A stretch of DNA of 35,639 bases from positions 1 through 35,639 of the forward strand of contig CAYNFT010000012.1 in NCBI GenBank assembly GCA_964396535.1, read 5' to 3'. Made by a program: the position numbers and the translations under genes. The stretch's first letter is position 1; each line of letters begins with the position of its first letter. Below the pieces are notes generated by a model. That model saw only the letters and a program-made list of their open reading frames with translations. It did not search any database and was not told where the DNA came from. Source of the DNA: CAYNFT01 sp964396535. Its GTDB lineage: Bacteria > Chloroflexota > Dehalococcoidia > Dehalococcoidales > UBA2162. This document shows, piece after piece, positions 32,310 to 35,639 of the stretch.

Positions 32310-33521
32310 ATGACCGATAGTTTTACAAGCTCACCAAAATACATGCTTACCTCGGAATCAGTTACTGAGGGGCACCCTGATAAGTTATGCGACCAGATAT
32401 CAGATGCCATTCTGGATGCAATAATGGAGCAGGACCCAAATGGAAGAGTCGCCTGTGAGGTAGCTACAACCAATGGATTGGTAATTGTATTAGGAGAAAT
32501 TACCACCAGTTGCTACGTTGATATTCCCAAGATAGTTCGGGAAGTTGTGCGAGATGTGGGCTATAGCAACCCTGAGTATGGCTTCGATTATAAATCTTGT
32601 GGCATTCTGGATGGCATCAAAGAGCAATCTACCGATATTGACATGGGTGTGAGCCAATCACAGGAGGTAAAGACCGGCGTGGGTGCGGATGACCTTGATA
32701 AAATCGGCGCCGGCGACCAGGGTATGATGTTTGGCTTCGCCTGTAACGAAACACCAGAACTTATGCCCTTGCCTATTTCTCTGGCGCATAAGCTATGCCA
32801 GCGCCTGGCTCAGGTAAGAAAGGATAAAATTATAACTTACCTCCGCCCCGACGGAAAATCACAGGTAACCATTGAGTATAATAGAGGCGTTCCAAAACAC
32901 GTTACCAGTGTAGTTATTGCAGCTCAACATGATGATAATGTCAGCCGTGAACAAATGGAAAAGGATATTATTGAAAAGGTAATCAAGCCAATTGTTCCAT
33001 CCTCAATGATGGACGATGCAACCAAATTCTATATCAACGCTACCGGGCGATTCGTTATCGGAGGACCGGTATCAGATACCGGCTTCACCGGTCGCAAGAT
33101 TCTGGTTGATACCTATGGCGGTATTGCCCGTCACGGCGGTGGTGCTTTCTCAGGCAAAGACCCGACCAAGGTTGACCGCTCGGCAACTTATGCTGCCCGA
33201 TATATAGCCAAGAACATAGTAGCTGCCGGGCTGGCTGAACGTTTGGAAATTCAGCTTTCTTATGTAATTGGAGTCGCCCATCCGCTTTCTGTCTCTATCG
33301 AGACTTTTGGCACAGGCAAGGTCGACGATGAAATTATCATAGCCCTGATTAACAAGCACTTTGACCTGAGACCGGGAGCCATTATTCGAGACTTCGACCT
33401 GCGCCGCCCCATCTATAGACAGACCGCTGCCTATGGTCACCTCGGACGAGAAGACCTTGACCTCCCCTGGGAAAAAACCGACAAAGCCGAAATCCTCAAA
33501 AAAGAGGCGCTGGGGAAATAA
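32310..33521 (+). CDS. metK: S-adenosylmethionine synthetase
   Basis: A 403-residue enzyme that makes SAM from methionine and ATP. Motifs include ESVTEGHPDKLCDQISDAILD, GAGDQGMMFGFA (flexible-loop hexapeptide region) and GGGAFSGKDPTKVDRSA. The length is normal. It is co-transcribed with ahcY, a common pairing of the SAM cycle. The ATG is preceded by AGGGAG. Confidence 0.96.
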   Translation: MTDSFTSSPKYMLTSESVTEGHPDKLCDQISDAILDAIMEQDPNGRVACEVATTNGLVIVLGEITTSCYVDIPKIVREVVRDVGYSNPEYGFDYKSCGILDGIKEQSTDIDMGVSQSQEVKTGVGADDLDKIGAGDQGMMFGFACNETPELMPLPISLAHKLCQRLAQVRKDKIITYLRPDGKSQVTIEYNRGVPKHVTSVVIAAQHDDNVSREQMEKDIIEKVIKPIVPSSMMDDATKFYINATGRFVIGGPVSDTGFTGRKILVDTYGGIARHGGGAFSGKDPTKVDRSATYAARYIAKNIVAAGLAERLEIQLSYVIGVAHPLSVSIETFGTGKVDDEIIIALINKHFDLRPGAIIRDFDLRRPIYRQTAAYGHLGREDLDLPWEKTDKAEILKKEALGK

Positions 33522-33530
33522 TGAGAGTCA

Positions 33531-33605
33531 AAGAGGGGCGAAGCCTCTCTTACATAAAAACTTCCCCTTCCCCTTATAAAGGGGAAGGGGATAAAGGGGA
33601 TAGGG
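33531..33605 (+). repeat. Two-hairpin repeat, copy 5 (joined to the phosphohexomutase start)
   Basis: Hairpin 1 is AAGAGGGGC-GAA-GCCTCTCTT (33531-33551). Hairpin 2 is TCCCCTTCCCCTT-ATA-AAGGGGAAGGGGA (33563-33591). The terminal AAGGGGATAGGG touches the TTG start codon at 33606, so the repeat itself provides the ribosome binding site. Confidence 0.9.
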
Positions 33606-35033
33606 TTGGCAAATAACCTCATAAAATTTGGCACTGATGGCTGGCGGGGAATCATCGCCCAAGACTTTACCTTTGATAACGTGCGGGTCTGCACCCAAGC
33701 AGTAGCCAACTATCTAAAACAGACAGGCCTATCTAACCAGGGATTGGTTATCGGCTATGATACCCGCTTTGCCTCCGAGGACTTTGCCGCCGCCGCCGCC
33801 GAGGTGGCCGCCGGTAATGGAATAAAAGTCTACCTCTGCCCCAAAGCCACGCCGACGCCGATGATAAGCTTCGGAACCATAGCCCAAAAAGCCGGCGGGG
33901 CTATCATAATAACCGCCAGCCACAATCCGGCTATCTGGAACGGCTTCAAGGTAAAAACTGAAGCTGGCGCCAGCGCCCCGACTGAAGTAAACGATGAAAT
34001 AGAGAAACACATTTCTAATATTCTTGCCACGGGGAAAATCGACCGGATGCCCCTAGCTAACGCCTTAGAGCAAGGGCTAGTAGAATACCTTGATCTGGCT
34101 CCAATCTATTTCCAGCAGGTAGCCAGGCTCGTCGACCTCAACGGACTGCGCCAGTCCAGGCTAAAGGTCATAGTAGACTCGATGTATGGAGCCGGTGCTG
34201 GCTATCTCAAGGCGCTACTAAGTGGCGGAGCCATCGAGGTAGTAGAAATAAACAATGAACGCAATCCGCTGTTTCCCGGGATTCGACCGGAGCCGATTGC
34301 CGCTAATCTGGACAAGCTCGCAGCTACCATTAGAGAGCAGAGGGCTGATTTGGGAGTTGCTACCGATGGTGATGCCGACCGCTTAGGTATCATAGACGAA
34401 AAGGGTGAGTTCCTTACCACGCTTCAGGTCTTTGCTCTGCTCTGCCTTTACCTGCTGGAGGTGCGCGGTGAACGAGGTTCTATAATCAAGACAATCACCA
34501 CCAGCAGCATGCTTTATCGCTTGGGTGAAATCTTTAATGTGCCGGTTCGTGAGACACCGGTAGGCTTTAAATATGTGGCGCCAATAATGATGACTGAAAA
34601 TGCACTCATTGGCGGCGAAGAAAGTGGTGGTTTTGGCTTTCGCGGTCATACACCAGACAGGGATGGTATCCTGGCTGCTCTCTATTTCCTGGACCTGATG
34701 GCTAAGACAGGCAAAACCCCTTCACAACTCATAGACTATCTCTATAACAAGGTAGGCCCCCATCACTTCAACCGCGTGGATTTAGAGTTCCCTGAGCCAG
34801 AACGCCAGGCAATAATTGAACGCATAAAGCAGAATCGCCCCGGAGATATTGGCGGGGTTAAGGTAGAAAAATTTGATACTACCGATGGCTTTCGCTTTAC
34901 CTTGGCTGATAACACCTGGCTGCTTATCAGATTTTCTGGAACTGAGCCGTTACTTCGTATCTATGCCGAAAGCAGTTCACCGGCTCAAGTAGAAAAGTTA
35001 CTCAAGCTAGGTCGAGAGCTAGCTGGAGTCTAG
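33606..35033 (+). CDS. Phosphoglucomutase/phosphomannomutase (phosphohexomutase)
   Basis: A 475-residue alpha-D-phosphohexomutase that moves phosphate between C1 and C6 of hexoses. Four motifs are clear: catalytic Ser105 in TASHNPAIWNG, metal-binding DGDADRLG, sugar-binding GGEESGGFG and phosphate-binding RFSGTEPLLRIYAE. Substrate preference (glucose, mannose or glucosamine) cannot be read. The start is TTG at 33606, supported by FGTDGWRG beginning at residue 8 as in related enzymes. The cupin gene follows after 30 bases. Confidence 0.93.
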   Translation: MANNLIKFGTDGWRGIIAQDFTFDNVRVCTQAVANYLKQTGLSNQGLVIGYDTRFASEDFAAAAAEVAAGNGIKVYLCPKATPTPMISFGTIAQKAGGAIIITASHNPAIWNGFKVKTEAGASAPTEVNDEIEKHISNILATGKIDRMPLANALEQGLVEYLDLAPIYFQQVARLVDLNGLRQSRLKVIVDSMYGAGAGYLKALLSGGAIEVVEINNERNPLFPGIRPEPIAANLDKLAATIREQRADLGVATDGDADRLGIIDEKGEFLTTLQVFALLCLYLLEVRGERGSIIKTITTSSMLYRLGEIFNVPVRETPVGFKYVAPIMMTENALIGGEESGGFGFRGHTPDRDGILAALYFLDLMAKTGKTPSQLIDYLYNKVGPHHFNRVDLEFPEPERQAIIERIKQNRPGDIGGVKVEKFDTTDGFRFTLADNTWLLIRFSGTEPLLRIYAESSSPAQVEKLLKLGRELAGV

Positions 35034-35063
35034 AGAAGCCGAAGCTTTGGGAGGGAACCGATT

Positions 35064-35435
35064 ATGGAGAATAAGCTTCCTCGAAAAATTGAAAAGCCCT
35101 GGGGGTTTGAGCTATTATTTGCTCATACTCCAAAGTATGCAGGTAAGTTACTTTTTATTAGGAAAGGACACCGGTTTAGTCTCCAATATCACAAAGAGAA
35201 GGATGAGACCCTCTATATCCTTGAGGGAAAAGCCCTGCTGGAGATTGAAGGAAATGATGGGCAACTAGTTCAATCCGAAGTTTCAAGCGATTATTGTTTC
35301 AGAGTACCCCCGCTGACCAAGCATCGCCTGCAGGCTATAGAGGACACTGTTATATTTGAAGTCTCAACCCCTGAGCTGGAAGATGTAGTAAGAGTAGATG
35401 ACGACTACGGGCGAACTGAGCCTGCCGACAGTTAG
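35064..35435 (+). CDS. Cupin protein, mannose-6-phosphate isomerase-like
   Basis: A 123-residue single cupin. The motif KPWGFELLF at the start and the metal-binding stretch SLQYHKEKDETLYILEGKALLEI correspond to the cupin core of type II mannose-6-phosphate isomerase / GDP-mannose pyrophosphorylase proteins; PPLTKHRLQA supplies the second His. It follows the phosphohexomutase gene, so a role in hexose or mannose phosphate metabolism is likely. GGGAGGGAACC precedes the ATG at 35064. Confidence 0.83.
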   Translation: MENKLPRKIEKPWGFELLFAHTPKYAGKLLFIRKGHRFSLQYHKEKDETLYILEGKALLEIEGNDGQLVQSEVSSDYCFRVPPLTKHRLQAIEDTVIFEVSTPELEDVVRVDDDYGRTEPADS

Positions 35436-35436
35436 T

Positions 35437-35466
35437 TTGACACACTGTATCGTCCCCTGATAGACT
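35437..35466 (+). promoter_or_regulatory. Promoter of the interrupted tRNA-Asp gene
   Basis: TTGACA (35437-35442), 18 bases, then TAGACT (35461-35466). Transcription would start near 35473, giving a leader of about 44 bases before the tRNA 5' end. This supports an active gene. Confidence 0.6.
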
Positions 35467-35516
35467 AAGGATGCTTAAAAAGTCTCTACTGTTAGTGCCA
35501 CTTATTGAACCATAAT

Positions 35517-35554
35517 GGCCCCGTGGTGTAGCGGACTAACATGCCACCCTGTCA
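35517..35554 (+). tRNA. 5' half of tRNA-Asp(GTC), interrupted in the anticodon loop
   Basis: The sequence reads acceptor GGCCCCG (35517-35523), TG, D-stem GTGT, D-loop AGCGGACTA, D-stem ACAT, G26, anticodon 5' strand CCACC and loop start CTGTCA with anticodon GTC (35551-35553). This matches bacterial tRNA-Asp to A37. The expected GGTGG 3' strand, T-arm and acceptor 3' end are not in place. In the next 85 bases a GGTGG occurs (about 35604-35608) but no T-arm follows. The interruption matches the one in the tRNA-Thr half at the other end of the window. CATGTT (35553-35558) is complementary to AACATG (35538-35543), which could form a 6-bp hairpin around the anticodon. Confidence 0.65.
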
Positions 35555-35639
35555 TGTTGTATTTCTGTTCGCCCGTACGAAAGGTCGCCGTCCGAAAGTC
35601 CGTGGTGGTGAACTCTCCTAGCGTAGCCCATATTATCAT

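Noticed and set aside
35555..35639. Archaeal-type bulge-helix-bulge intron in tRNA-Asp
   Set aside because: The position fits 37/38, but bacteria lack the splicing endonuclease, no bulge-helix-bulge can be drawn with the missing 3' exon, and the insert is incomplete here.

Overview
The window looks like chromosomal DNA of an uncultured anaerobic bacterium of the Chloroflexota, most likely class Dehalococcoidia. This is inferred from gene content and order, not from a marker gene: a serine operon (class V aminotransferase then serA) facing a DUF1015 gene, a folate-independent core methionine synthase next to methylthioadenosine salvage genes, a DUF6485 protein, and many small intergenic hairpin repeats. 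Coding density is high and most genes are on the + strand. There is no rRNA operon, CRISPR array, transposase or integrase.

Layout. 1-385: the start of an outward-facing gene, preceded by the 5' half of a tRNA-Thr(CGT) gene that stops being tRNA in the anticodon loop. 545-1351: an XRE regulator and two small proteins. 1644-8480: a soluble phosphorelay operon (CheR, SpoIIAA-like protein, HAMP-type histidine kinase, double receiver, receiver-PAS3-histidine kinase, single receiver, OmpR-type regulator). 8711-13655: ribF, tyrS, class V aminotransferase, serA. 13706-15906 (minus): DUF1015 protein and a membrane-anchored GX3-repeat protein with a transglutaminase-like C-terminus. 16336-19272: ligA and pth. 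19402-21455: ABC-2 exporter. 21456-25690: mtnA, a HEPN/ApeA-like gene, mtnP, core methionine synthase. 25775-30794: an accessory stretch of small proteins, NTPases, APH-like and P-loop kinases, a lipoprotein, a gene remnant and a PHP phosphoesterase. 31033-33521: ahcY-metK. 33606-35435: phosphohexomutase and cupin. 35517-35639: the 5' half of a tRNA-Asp(GTC) gene, again lost in the anticodon loop.

How the genes work together. MetK, AhcY, MtnA, MtnP and the core methionine synthase form most of a SAM / homocysteine / methylthioadenosine cycle. SerA plus the aminotransferase give the first steps of serine synthesis. The phosphohexomutase and cupin suggest sugar-phosphate supply for glycans. The 1644-8480 cluster looks like a cytoplasmic multi-input phosphorelay ending in transcription control.

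Most unusual points: two different tRNA genes at opposite ends both broken in the anticodon loop, one with a group I-intron-like P1 pairing; a two-hairpin repeat found five times directly upstream of genes and ending in Shine-Dalgarno-like sequence; a HEPN gene inside the mtn operon; and the GX3-repeat protein.
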